This document shows positions 10,901 to 16,909 of a DNA stretch of 20,036 nt, one piece after another. The DNA comes from Mesostigma viride (lineage: Eukaryota > Streptophyta > Mesostigmatophyceae > Mesostigmatales > Mesostigmataceae). The notes beneath the pieces are model-generated. The model was not told the DNA's origin. It did no database searches and saw only the letters and a program-made list of their open reading frames with translations. Each line of letters starts with the position of its first letter. Position 1 is the first letter of the stretch. A program made the translations under genes and the position numbers. The stretch lies in the NCBI GenBank assembly GCA_009746045.1, contig RPFO01000435.1:1-20036 (forward strand). The letters are read 5' to 3'.

Positions 10901-11055
10901 GGTGCGGGGGGAGGGGGCATTTGCTGTGCTGCCGCTGCAGCTTCCGACGGCGCGGAAGGGCCGGCGGCGGGAGGGGGCAACACCGGTGGCGGCGGAGAGC
11001 CCGGCGGCGGGGGCGCCGGCGGAGGGGAACGCGGGTGGTTGTGCGTACAAGCACG
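1178..11055 (-). CDS. Long split gene, probable nuclear protein, about 1,560 codons in four or more exons
   Basis: This is a model joining four exons: 11055-10756, 6291-5137, 4519-2114 and 1995-1178. The three upstream exon edges I can test (11055, 10756/6291, 5137/4519) are all phase 0. The last junction (2114/1995) completes a GGT codon and stays open. Splice signals are a GGTAGGTG donor (10755), ATCAG acceptor (6292), AAGGTAAAT donor (5136), GCATGCAG acceptor (4520), GGGTAAGTT donor (2113) and CACACAG acceptor (1996). In order the product has a Pro/Ala-rich head, an AT-hook-like RGRP made across the first junction, an unrecognised globular region, an NLS (KKKRRKR), an acidic stretch, a Gly/Arg/Glu repeat, a second acidic stretch, a Cys-rich patch and a basic tail. 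The frame breaks at five or more places, each clear one at a homopolymer. Function is unknown; a chromatin or DNA-associated protein is an inference. The 5' end is not located. Confidence 0.5.
1996..2113 (-). other. Spliceosomal intron of 118 bases
   Basis: The minus strand reads AAAGG then GTAAGTTAAT at 2113. A branch-like AACTAAT lies about 40 bases before the end, and a TTGTCCACACACAG acceptor ends at 1996. The interior is AT-rich, unlike the GC-rich exons. Splicing joins G with GT to give GGT and leads into an acidic open frame. This is the best single intron in the window and the clearest sign of a nuclear genome. Confidence 0.7.
2114..4519 (-). CDS. Large internal exon of the long gene with three or more frame breaks
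   Basis: From the GCATGCAG acceptor the frame runs GREAHRRVALIGGG and continues to a G9 run (minus strand of 4041-4049), where it would stop at 4013. One more G continues it as IKQEGWRSLARFRFWPS into the ATG-like codon at 3986, so this is not a separate gene 27 bases downstream. A second break lies at 3506-3492 (A7 and G5 runs). After it comes a well-formed globular segment (WISKKVYGSDGDTTCEF... to FFNPPVIFIGSKEQVDGF), then the NLS KKKRRKR near 2880, an acidic and Gly-rich stretch, and the 24-bp repeat tract. The frame before and after that tract differs, so at least one more indel lies in its C-runs. No known domain was recognised. Confidence 0.55.
2285..2722 (-). repeat. GC-rich minisatellite, 24-bp unit, within coding sequence
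   Basis: The plus strand repeats a unit close to GACCCGCCCCCCTCTCCGCC plus CTTC about 18 times, with 1-2 base changes in the C-run length. Read on the minus strand, 24 bases give an eight-residue peptide repeat such as RRAERGAG or EGRRGGRV according to frame. Because C-run length varies, the nominal frame keeps switching, and three overlapping frames stay open here. The stretch from about 2190 to 2285 is a looser version of the same composition. Confidence 0.85.
4520..5136 (-). other. Intron filled by the 46-bp repeat array A
   Basis: The donor is AAAAG then GTAAATATAAC at 5136 and the acceptor is CATGCATGCAG ending at 4520. Both flanking exons are in phase 0, and coding quality falls off sharply at both borders. 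The interior is almost entirely the ten-copy palindromic array. Confidence 0.5.
4607..5096. repeat. Array A: ten 46-bp palindromic repeat units in an intron
   Basis: CCAACGGCCGTTGG recurs at exactly 46-base steps, with its second C at 4651, 4697, 4743, 4789, 4835, 4881, 4927, 4973, 5019 and 5065. Each is followed by GCGCAAGAAAAATCACACCC and TAATTTCCAGGT. A degenerate eleventh unit (CGGCCGTTCCCG) leads in at about 4607. The array fills nearly all of the intron between the exon ending at 5137 and the one starting at 4519. Units differ at only a few positions, so amplification was recent or is homogenised. Peptides read from it (for example FQRPLAQEK) are artefacts. Confidence 0.95.
5137..6291 (-). 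CDS. Internal exon of the long gene, 385 codons, uninterrupted
   Basis: This is the cleanest coding block of the long gene. It starts GRPSRPRTDEERRR after the ATCAG acceptor and ends KDMRTQK at the GTAAAT donor, with no frame break over 1,155 bases. If the upstream exon ends in Arg (CGG) as modelled, the join reads VRGRPSRPR, which contains the AT-hook core RGRP. Later segments look globular (for example CVFVQFAVLDGNHYTQMLK). The frame stays open for 26 codons upstream of the acceptor, but that part reads into the 46-bp repeat and is unlikely to be coding. An alternative is a separate single-exon gene ending in the repeat at 5095. No family was recognised. Confidence 0.6.
6341..6968. repeat. 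Array B: about fourteen 45-46-bp palindromic units in an intron
   Basis: The same unit as array A recurs with cores at 6343 (degenerate), 6386, 6431, 6476, 6522, 6567, 6613, 6663, 6709, 6755, 6800, 6845, 6890 (CCGACGG variant) and 6936 (GCAACGGCCGTAGG variant). Spacing is 43 to 46 bases with one 50-base step. Two subtypes alternate: GCGCAAGAAAAATC and GCGCATGAAAATC with TTTACAGG. The two end units are the most degenerate, as expected for an array that homogenises in its middle. It lies just inside the 3' end of the long intron 10755-6292. Confidence 0.93.
6970..10717. repeat. Hexanucleotide satellite, about 625 copies of AAGGAC
   Basis: About 3.75 kb is an almost perfect (AAGGAC)n tract, reading (CCTTGT)n in the sense of the surrounding gene. 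Breaks are rare. They include single-base losses giving GGACAGGAC (for example near 7030, 7606, 8435, 8671, 8830, 8967), GACGAG variants clustered at 7990-8110, GGCTGG variants near 9014, 9285 and 9492, a CGG at 7248, a GGAGG at 7807 and a GGGG at 10065. No frame on either strand has a stop, so long Pro-Cys, Leu-Val and Leu-Ser open frames run through it; these are not genes. Both edges abut GGCGCAAGAAAATC from the 46-bp repeat, so the tract grew inside one such unit. The assembled length may be wrong. Confidence 0.97.
10756..11055 (-). CDS. Pro/Ala-rich exon, probable upstream exon of the long gene
   Basis: On the minus strand a T-rich tract ending GCGTGTCACAG (to 11056) precedes an exon of exactly 100 codons that ends at CTGTCCGG before GTAGGTG. 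In phase 0 it reads a run of Pro (SPPPAPPPPGSPPPP), then Ala-rich (SEAAAAAQQ), then a basic Ser/Ala segment (KAAKERRKSAASGSSGSDAA), ending LPAVR. Composition is typical of a disordered head of a nuclear protein. The two other frames are also open because the sequence is so GC-rich. The chosen frame is the one that joins in phase to the next exon. Confidence 0.42.
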
Positions 11056-11147
11056 CTGTGACACGCAGACGACAAAGAAGAAATCCGCCGAATATGTTAG
11101 CAAGCGGTGCGGTGCAGCACACACACCTGACAAAGCTAATAGGTCAA

Positions 11148-11551
11148 CCCTTAAAACCGTGTCCAACTGCCCGCTATAAAAACCGGGCAATGGTCACTTT
11201 CCATGATAATGTCCACAAACCAACCTAATAGTTAGTTATGGTCCATTATAGGACACAAGCACACACATATATTCACCACCTTGGGGGTCATGTCATTGGT
11301 CATATTGCAATGTCCTATGGGTGCCAAATATAGCACCCCCTGACAGAAAGGAAGCTAGTAAAGGGCTCATGAACACCAAGGTTGCATGTGGAGGAGCAGG
11401 GACCCAGCTGCAAGCTCTAACAATAAATGCCCACTACAAATAGCGGACAGTTTGGTTTGTGACACCTGCTAGCATTACAAAGCTCAATTCTCATCCCGTA
11501 GCAACAAAAATGTAATGTCCGCTGTAAATATCACTCAAAACGGCTAAAGGG
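11148..11551. mobile_element. piggyBac-like MITE, 404 bp, non-autonomous
   Basis: The left end reads CCCTTAAAACCGTGTCC at 11148 and the right end, in reverse complement, CCCTTTAGCCGTTTTGA from 11551. The right flank is TTAA (11552-11555) and the left flank TCAA (11144-11147), one change from a TTAA target duplication. Further in, CCGCTATAAAAACCGGGCA (11171-11189) pairs imperfectly with TGCCCACTACAAATAGCGG (11428-11446) as a subterminal inverted repeat. TTAA targets and CCC-starting ends are hallmarks of the piggyBac superfamily. It has no coding capacity. The terminal repeat is short and imperfect, so the call is tentative. Confidence 0.42.
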
Positions 11552-11601
11552 TTAAAACGAAGTTGTAGTTGTTTTGCGGCATCAAGTTTCAAAGTACGTA
11601 C

Positions 11602-11700
11602 TGGGATACCCTTCGCCAGCCTGCTTGGCATCCAGGATAAGATCTTGGAACCAGTAAGGGGGCTTCGCTTGCTGCGGCAGATGGTGCAATCCATTGTGAT
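11602..11700 (-). CDS. Possible 33-codon exon upstream in the long gene
   Basis: A T-rich tract ending TTTTGCGCGCAG (to 11701) is followed by 99 bases that end CCCA before GTACGT at 11601. In phase 0 it reads ITMDCTICRSKRSPLTGSK and on to RLAKGIP, and would join the 11055 exon in phase. A second frame (HHLPQQAKPPYWFQDLILDA) is also open and looks at least as protein-like, so the phase is unsure. Coding-like base composition ends sharply at both proposed borders. Confidence 0.3.
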
Positions 11701-11705
11701 CTGCG

Positions 11706-12128
11706 CGCAAAACATACACAAACAACCAAACCCTCATAGGTTGAGCAATCCACAAAATCATGCCATTACTGTAACAACATGGGCAAAGCATACACAAACG
11801 AACAACCATCATAGATTGAGCTAACAATCCAGAAAATCATGCCATTACTGTAACAACATGGGCAAAGCATACACAAACGAACAACCATCATAGATTGAGC
11901 TAGCAATCCACAACATTATGCCATTACTGTAACAACATGGGCAAAGCATACACAAACGAACAACCATCATAGATTGAGCTAGCAATCCACAACATCATGC
12001 CATTACTGTAACAACATGGGCAAAGCATACACAAACGAACAACCATCATAGATAGAGCAATCCACAACATCATGCCATTAATGTAATAACATGGGCAAAA
12101 CATACACAAACAAATAGCCATGATAGGG
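11706..12128. repeat. 79-bp tandem repeat, five copies and a partial
   Basis: CAATCCAC starts copies at 11746, 11825, 11904 and 11983 at exact 79-base steps and at 12058 (75 bases), with a diverged partial copy at 11706-11745. Each copy contains GGGCAAAGCATACACAAACG and a TAGATTGAG segment. On the minus strand each unit has a T-rich run ending TGTTGTTACAG, like a splice acceptor, and the last partial unit merges into the proposed acceptor at 11701. A further short duplication (ATAGCCATGAT..GGGC) follows at about 12115-12167. Confidence 0.9.
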
Positions 12129-12239
12129 CATTAAGAGAATAGCCATGATTGGGGCAATAAGAGAATTTTTTTGTTCAATTCAATGATCACAATTTATGCA
12201 CACAGTCGATGCATTCATAAATGAGGCAGGTTCTTCCGA

Positions 12240-12712
12240 AAATTGGCTCCGTCGTAGAGTGTCAACGGCCAACTTGCAAACACGCACGTTACATGATATA
12301 CATCCTAGTCATTATGGTCCTATACAAACGCCAGAAGGGCCGAATACCGGTTTAATTGGATCTTTAGCTACGCATAGTAAAGTAAATGAATATGTTTTCT
12401 TGTCCTTTTTATACATTACAAAAAAATCAAGTAATTAAAAGTGAAATACCTATTTTTATACCTCCACATCAACAAGATCAATTTAAATTCGCCCCAGAAT
12501 ATTTATTACTTTCTTGTTACTCTAGTGTTGAAAATAATTATGTTCATGTGCGATATAAACCAGAATTTAGTAGTAAAGCAGAAGAAGTCGATTATTTGGG
12601 GATTTCTCCAACGCAAGCTTCAATAGCTACTTCATTTATTCCCTTGGTGGAACATGATGATGCAATCCGAGCATTAATGGGTTGTAATATGCAAAGACAA
12701 GCAGTTCCATGA
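12240..12712 (+). pseudogene. rpoB: Nuclear copy of a plastid rpoB fragment (NUPT)
   Basis: The plus strand encodes parts of the beta subunit of bacterial-type RNA polymerase. [10 protein letters not shown] and [19 protein letters not shown] come first, and in the next frame [36 protein letters not shown] and [20 protein letters not shown]. These match the most conserved block of the family. Three defects show it is dead: three residues are missing between HYG and PIQ (normally an RIC-type triplet), the frame shifts by one base near 12390, and both ends are cut with a TGA right after the last match. It is AT-rich like plastid DNA, and opposite in strand to its neighbours. An organelle gene in nuclear-type sequence implies transfer; a chimeric assembly is the alternative. 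Confidence 0.88.
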
Positions 12713-12948
12713 CACCAAGGTTGAGACTTACATGCATGGGACAAGAAAAACCTCGTTGCAAGGGTTGAAACAATAACGAAATTGTATGACCACAGACACA
12801 TAAAATGGAAGGCTTGCTCAGTATTATTATTTACCCATCAATCAATTTTAAAGGCAAGGAAATGTTGAAATACGGAAGACCGTCCCAAGTTCGCCAGCAT
12901 TAACAAAAGCATTTCTGTGACAAGAACAGTGGGCGACCATTCCCATTA

Positions 12949-13737
12949 TTATCTTTTCCTCTTTTGTTTCTTCCCCTTCCCGGACTCGCATGCATAAGCG
13001 ACGTCCGCCATCCCCAAACGATGCAAAATTTTGTTGGAGCTCTGCATCTTCTCCAACAGTTCTTGATCCGATTCCTCCTTTGCACGACGCGCTTCCTCTG
13101 CCTTCGCCTTTGCGGCCTCCACATCTGCATCTATATCCGCCTTCACCACCATCCTGATCAAACGGTCCCGCTCCTCAGGCCTCGGGAGCGTCGGCAGTCC
13201 CACCGGCTCTGCGGCAAGAAGAGCCTCCAAAATATCCTTGTGCAGTCTTTGTGCTTCCACAAATCCACTATTCGTCATCAAGGTGTACGCGCATTCACGC
13301 GCCACACCCTGCAAGGAATCCCCCATGGTAACGTTAAGCCCATGAGCAAACCCGTACGCGCTGTCCCCCTCTGCAAAAATCTCGAGTCCCTGCCTGTCGA
13401 GGCGCACCAGCTCAACTTTCCGTTCCCCAGTGTGCGTTGCCGTGAAGTGGAGGACCGAGCGTGTCATTCCGGTCTTCCCCATCAACATCTGCAAACTTGC
13501 TACGTATGCGATCCCACGAGCGCACACGTCCTCCAACTTCTCGGCAAAAGGTAGATGTGTCTTGCAATACACATCCAATCCCTCCAGTGGTCTATCACAT
13601 CTAAGAAATCCACACCCCCCGTATGGATCCTTGGCATTTTGGTACTCGAGGTCGTGCGCTTGCAGGAACTTGTAATGTTCCGCGCACAGTCCCTCGACCC
13701 TTACGGGCTCCGTACAGATTTTGCATTTCGTTGCCAT
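12949..13737 (-). CDS. Two-finger C-C-C-H zinc-motif protein with coiled coil, 262 aa
   Basis: The start MATKCKIC is chosen because the finger begins there and because CAG directly precedes the ATG, as in three neighbours; an upstream in-frame extension of 17 codons is less likely. Two zinc-type motifs follow: C5-x2-C8-x9-C18-x2-H21 and C42-x4-C47-x10-C58-x2-H61. Next is a core with a helix (KLEDVCARGIAYVASLQML) and a strand (RSVLHFTATHTGERKVELV). The C-terminal third is a coiled coil rich in A, E and K, ending in the basic tail KGKKQKRKR. No break is seen. The core resembles, weakly, those of the next genes. It is probably a nuclear protein; function is unknown. Confidence 0.75.
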   Translation of the reverse strand: MATKCKICTEPVRVEGLCAEHYKFLQAHDLEYQNAKDPYGGCGFLRCDRPLEGLDVYCKTHLPFAEKLEDVCARGIAYVASLQMLMGKTGMTRSVLHFTATHTGERKVELVRLDRQGLEIFAEGDSAYGFAHGLNVTMGDSLQGVARECAYTLMTNSGFVEAQRLHKDILEALLAAEPVGLPTLPRPEERDRLIRMVVKADIDADVEAAKAKAEEARRAKEESDQELLEKMQSSNKILHRLGMADVAYACESGKGKKQKRKR

Positions 13738-13963
13738 CTGCGCAATTGCCATGAGTCCCATACAGCAGCCATTGTATAACAGGGGCAATAAGGACCGTCA
13801 GAACCCCCTCTGGCGTCTTTCTCACACAATTCTCAATCTAGTCTTGTTGTACGTGCAATAATTGTTGGTTCAAAGAAGGTCCGTTCAAAGAAGTTTTATG
13901 AGACAAAATAAATTAGTTTCAATTACACGCATCAGATTAATCAAATCATATTTTCTCCCTCTC

Positions 13964-14535
13964 TTACTGAGCAATTCTGTCCATCCTGCCCCTCTTTGCC
14001 GGCTTCTCATCAATCTCCTCATCAAAATCACACACACGTCTAATCTGCTTTCTAATCTGCTCTACCACCCCCCCTTGCGCATCAGGTCTTTCACCTCCCC
14101 CTTCAAGAGCGCTGTCACGAGTCGCGCGCACTCATACGCGGACTCCGTGGCCATGTCCCTTCCCATATCATGCCACACTTTGGCCGTTGGACAGTCGGGA
14201 TGGTCTCCCATGTAAGCCCACACATGCCTTGGCGGCTTGTCCTCTCCGCCTATCCCCTCTCCAGGTCGCATCTGTCCCACCTCCTCTATCACCCACTCTG
14301 CATCACGCAGCATGAATCGAGGCTTCTTGTCAACATAGTACAAGACCAAAACCATGTTGTTGGGCCAAGGCTTCCACTTTTTCGTCACGATGTGACGGTC
14401 AATCGTCATCAGCCCGCTCTCGATTTCGGCAAACAACGCCCCCCATACGTCAGAATGCTTGGGACAGAACCACTCGCTGTCCGTCGGCATTCCTTCCCAT
14501 TGACAATCCGGATGTTCGCATCGAATGCGGTCCAT
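13964..14535 (-). CDS. C-C-C-H zinc-motif protein, one homopolymer frame break
   Basis: The ATG at 14535 follows a CAG, as in neighbours. The finger is C6-x4-C11-x12-C24-x2-H27 (CEHPDCQWEG...WFCPKH). A helix (WGALFAEIESGLMTIDRH) and a strand (NMVLVLYYVDKKPRFMLRD) follow, then DHPDCPTAKVWHDMGRDMA, which matches NHPDFDSYAYCQGFGDAVF in the gene at 15146-15928. As assembled the frame stops at 14062. One extra G in the G7 run (minus strand of 14068-14074) continues it for about 34 codons (VVEQIRKQIRRVCDFDEE to RMDRIAQ) to the stop at 13964. A TGTAA at 13927-13923 follows. Function is unknown. Confidence 0.68.
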
Positions 14536-14588
14536 CTGTGCACATCGATATTTTTTACACCACCCGCAAACGCACGCATTCAGCAGGG

Positions 14589-14637
14589 TCAACGGCCGTT
14601 GGCCCTGTTAAATTCCACACATCCCAACGGCCGTTGG
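14589..14637. promoter_or_regulatory. Two intergenic palindromes upstream of the 14535 gene
   Basis: TCAACGGCCGTTGG (14589-14602) and CCAACGGCCGTTGG (14624-14637) lie 54 to 102 bases upstream of the ATG at 14535. They are the same palindrome as in the 46-bp arrays, here without the rest of the unit, so the palindrome itself is what is conserved. A regulatory role is inferred. Confidence 0.5.
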
Positions 14638-14691
14638 CCTTAGACGCACAAAACTTGACACCATCAGGCGATTTTTTCCAAATGATTCTTC

Positions 14692-14710
14692 TTTATTAAA
14701 TAAATTTACA
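14692..14710 (-). promoter_or_regulatory. TGTAA and AATAAA 3'-end signals
   Basis: Minus strand TGTAA (14710-14706) and AATAAA (14697-14692) follow the stop of the gene ending at 14730 by 20 and 33 bases in AT-rich sequence. They are good poly(A) signal candidates. Confidence 0.5.
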
Positions 14711-14729
14711 TTCATCCTAAAATCACATT

Positions 14730-15109
14730 CTAGTCAACATCCTCCCCATCTTTAGTGGGTTGCATTCGACCCCAATTGTCGTTCATAAAACTGACCAAAA
14801 CATGAGCCGGAGTCCCCACATCCTCCTCACGCCTCAATTTACGCAATACACCTTTAGCAATTCCACCATACCCATCAACCTCCGACATCATCATGCCCAC
14901 GCCATCAAGACGTTCAGCGTGCAATTGCCCGTCCTCTTCGAGAACCAGATCGGGCAGGTCTTCCAGTTCGGCCTCCACAATCTCTATCAGGTTTTCCTTT
15001 GTAGTCTCCCCCCCTTCCTTTCCTTCTTTTCCGCACTCCATCCTACACCCTGCCCCTGCACAACCGACGTCCATGGCAAGTTAAGAAACGGACTCAGCTC
15101 ACAGGACAT
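14730..15109 (-). CDS. Small acidic protein of the cluster, one homopolymer frame break
   Basis: The best start is the ATG at 15109 (MSCELSPFLNLPWTSVVQ). The apparent start at 15074 lies in another frame and gives a Cys/Gly-rich peptide that looks like a shadow. The 15109 frame runs into a G7 tract (minus strand of 15008-15014) and would stop soon after. One extra G joins it to the downstream frame, ETTKENLIEIVEAELEDLPD. A helix (GGIAKGVLRKLRREEDVG) and a terminal strand (AHVLVSFMNDNWGRMQ) resemble the core of the neighbours. It has no zinc motif. An alternative is a 48-base intron starting GTGAGC just after the ATG. Only 36 bases separate it from the stop of the upstream gene. Confidence 0.6.
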
Positions 15110-15118
15110 TTTGCAAGT

Positions 15119-15132
15119 CCAACGGCCGTTGG
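15119..15132. promoter_or_regulatory. Palindrome in a 36-bp gap between two genes
   Basis: CCAACGGCCGTTGG fills much of the 36 bases between the stop at 15146 and the ATG at 15109. No TGTAA, AATAAA or TATA box is visible in the gap. It must serve as 3' flank, 5' flank or both. Confidence 0.55.
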
Positions 15133-15145
15133 CGACCAAAAACAC

Positions 15146-15928
15146 CTAGTCGCATGCATTCCTTGCTCTCTCCACCAAAGCAGAGGCCAGGACGACCCTT
15201 TCCACGACCTTTTCAATTTCCTCCCCCTCAGCACCAGCAACAACGGTCATGGCAAATCGGGCTTGGCGCTTAACCCCCGATGCCAGAACGGCAGCCATCT
15301 CCACACGAGTTTTTGAGACTTCAACAGGTACAGGCAATTCGCCGACCGCAAAAGTAAGCCTTGCGAGGTGCGGGACCCACCAATCACCTTCCAAAAATCC
15401 GCAACCCCATCCAATCATGAAATACAACAACAGGTCTGCGCCCATGGCGCCTGCGATATCCAAGTCGTCATGCGAAACAATCGCATGCACGTCATCCTCC
15501 GAGCACAGCATCCATGTAAAAACGGCGTCCCCGAAACCTTGGCAGTAGGCATACGAGTCAAAGTCAGGGTGATTCAACATCCATTCCCGCGACCTGACCG
15601 CCATTCTTTCCAGACTTCCAGCACTGTCCACCTCAAAACTCAGGACAAGAGGTCCTTCACCAGCACTGGACTCGCCATGCACAAACAACAAGCCTCCTTT
15701 GATCACCTCTTGCATCTCCCCTGACAACTTGGCGTGTCCATCACAAAAAGGCATGCAATCCGTCCCGAATGGAAGCTGGCAATCCCGGGCGATACACCCC
15801 CCCTTTTTTGCAAACAAATCCTTCACCCTCCCTGCCATTCCCGTTCGCACGCTGACATGACGCACGCACAAGTCATCCCCTCCTGCTCTCGCTTCCTGGC
15901 ACCACGCAACCGTGCATTTGACCGCCAT
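15146..15928 (-). CDS. Two-finger C-C-C-H zinc-motif protein, 260 aa
   Basis: The start MAVKCTVAWC is chosen because the first finger begins there and CAG precedes the ATG. An in-frame ATG ten codons upstream lies in a leader shared with two other genes. The fingers are C5-x4-C10-x10-C21-x2-H24 and C45-x4-C50-x11-C62-x2-H65. The core has a helix (LSGEMQEVIKGGLLFVHG), a strand (PLVLSFEVDSAGSLERMAV) and NHPDFDSYAYCQGFGDAVF, all with counterparts in the genes at 13964 and 12949. A hydrophobic stretch (ADLLLYFMIGWGCGFLEG) could be buried rather than transmembrane. The frame is unbroken. It is probably a distant paralogue of its neighbours; function is unknown. Confidence 0.75.
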   Translation of the reverse strand: MAVKCTVAWCQEARAGGDDLCVRHVSVRTGMAGRVKDLFAKKGGCIARDCQLPFGTDCMPFCDGHAKLSGEMQEVIKGGLLFVHGESSAGEGPLVLSFEVDSAGSLERMAVRSREWMLNHPDFDSYAYCQGFGDAVFTWMLCSEDDVHAIVSHDDLDIAGAMGADLLLYFMIGWGCGFLEGDWWVPHLARLTFAVGELPVPVEVSKTRVEMAAVLASGVKRQARFAMTVVAGAEGEEIEKVVERVVLASALVERARNACD

Positions 15929-15981
15929 CTGCGACCACCAACACCGTTTGATACACATTTCTCACCGTCAACGGCCGTTGG
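15929..15981 (-). promoter_or_regulatory. Shared 5' leader with palindrome, copy 1
   Basis: Immediately before the ATG at 15928 the minus strand has TCAACGGCCGTTGG-type palindrome (15981-15968), then GGTGAGAAATG, ATCAAACGGTG and TCGCAG. Nearly the same block precedes the ATGs at 16834 and 17726, although the proteins differ. GTGAGA to CAG could be a 37-base intron in the 5' leader, or the block may be a core promoter. Confidence 0.5.
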
Positions 15982-16079
15982 CTTGAAACAACAAGAATGA
16001 TTTATTACGCGCACGAAAATCACACCATTTTCCAGCCTCCAACGGCCGCTGGCGCACGAAAAATGCACGAAAACAATTT

Positions 16080-16120
16080 TTATTATGCATTTATTGATTA
16101 CATCCTTAGTGCCACGTGGC
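16080..16120 (-). promoter_or_regulatory. 3'-end signals and G-box palindrome between genes
   Basis: GCCACGTGGC (16120-16111) is a perfect 10-base palindrome with a G-box core. TGTAA (16102-16098), AATAAA and AATAAAA follow on the minus strand. The block therefore has poly(A)-type signals for the gene ending at 16229 and a G-box about 185 bases before the ATG at 15928. It recurs at 16956-17000 (box changed to CCACGCGG) and at 17871-17915 (intact). Confidence 0.45.
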
Positions 16121-16228
16121 GAATCACACCCAACTTTCCAGCTGCCAACGGCCGTTGGCGCAAAGAAAATCAAACCCTAATTTGCAGGTTCCAACGGCCG
16201 TTGGCGCAAGAAAATCACACCCAACACT

Positions 16229-16834
16229 TCAGTCGCAGAATCGATTCGCCTCGGTCACGCACTCGAACTTGTACTCCTGCCCGAGCGCGAACATCACCTC
16301 ACGAACCGCCTTCTCAAACTCGTCAACACCCGCACTTCCCCACTCATGCACGTATTCGCTCAACCAGACCATGCATTTTCCAGCAGACGCGAACAGTATG
16401 TCAGCCTGTACCCTTCTATGCTTGAAGTACTTGCCGTCCTTCAAGATGACCCATTGGAACGGTCCCTCCTGCCCCACACCCTCAAACCCTTCTCCCCTAT
16501 CATATTGCCGCATAGCACCACGAATTGGACTGGGTACTGATGGATCATAGGGCCTTATAGCACCACACCTCAGAAGCACCTCCTCAAATGCTTCTACGGT
16601 CGGCTTTGGGAGTCCCCGACCCTCCATATTGAAAACAAGAACCGCGGCCTTCCCGACATCCTGTCTCAAAAGACACTTTGCACCCTCCTTGGGCTTGAAC
16701 GACAGCTCAATGTCCGGCAGAAGCCTGAGCGCGCTCTTAACCACTCCCAGAAGCCTGTCTTCCAAGTCGTCACGCTTTTGTTGCCATTCGGTAATATCAA
16801 TCCACTCGCCCCCCTTCGTCCTGTAGAACGTCAT
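16229..16834 (-). CDS. Duplicated gene, copy 1, 201 aa, unknown function
   Basis: The start MTFYRTKGGEW is chosen because it is shared with the copy at 17109-17726 and CAG precedes the ATG; the 45-codon in-frame extension upstream reads through repeat sequence. Features are a helix (LEDRLLGVVKSALRLLPDI), a strand (AAVLVFNMEGRGLPKPTVE), EEVLLRCGAIRPYDPS, FQWVILKDGKYFKHRR, and a C-terminal helical part (EYVHEWGSAGVDEFEKAVRE). It has no zinc finger. Relative to copy 2 it has about 10 more residues near position 14 (ITEWQQKRDD) and lacks about 15 near residue 100. The open frame in both copies implies selection or a very recent duplication. Function is unknown. Confidence 0.78.
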   Translation of the reverse strand: MTFYRTKGGEWIDITEWQQKRDDLEDRLLGVVKSALRLLPDIELSFKPKEGAKCLLRQDVGKAAVLVFNMEGRGLPKPTVEAFEEVLLRCGAIRPYDPSVPSPIRGAMRQYDRGEGFEGVGQEGPFQWVILKDGKYFKHRRVQADILFASAGKCMVWLSEYVHEWGSAGVDEFEKAVREVMFALGQEYKFECVTEANRFCD

Positions 16835-16909
16835 CTGCACACCACCGACACCGTTTGATATAAATTTGTCACCGTCAACGGCTGTTGGCTTGAAACAACA
16901 AGAATGATT

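Larger units (their letters stand above)
16030..16909. repeat. Segmental duplication, unit 1 (about 880 bp, one gene)
   Basis: The unit begins TTCCAGCCTCCAACGG, then carries GCACGAAAAATGCACG, TTTTTATTATGCATTTATT, a GCCACGTGGC palindrome (16111-16120), two CCAACGGCCGTTGG palindromes, one gene and the shared leader. Unit 2 (16910-17837) repeats this order at high identity, and unit 3 (17838-18105) is cut short. Confidence 0.85.

Noticed and set aside
12592-12801. A first exon of the long gene ending at GTAAGT (12731)
   Set aside because: The donor is good and an ATG is in frame, but the phase does not fit the next proposed exon and the peptide overlaps the rpoB relic; too weak to call.
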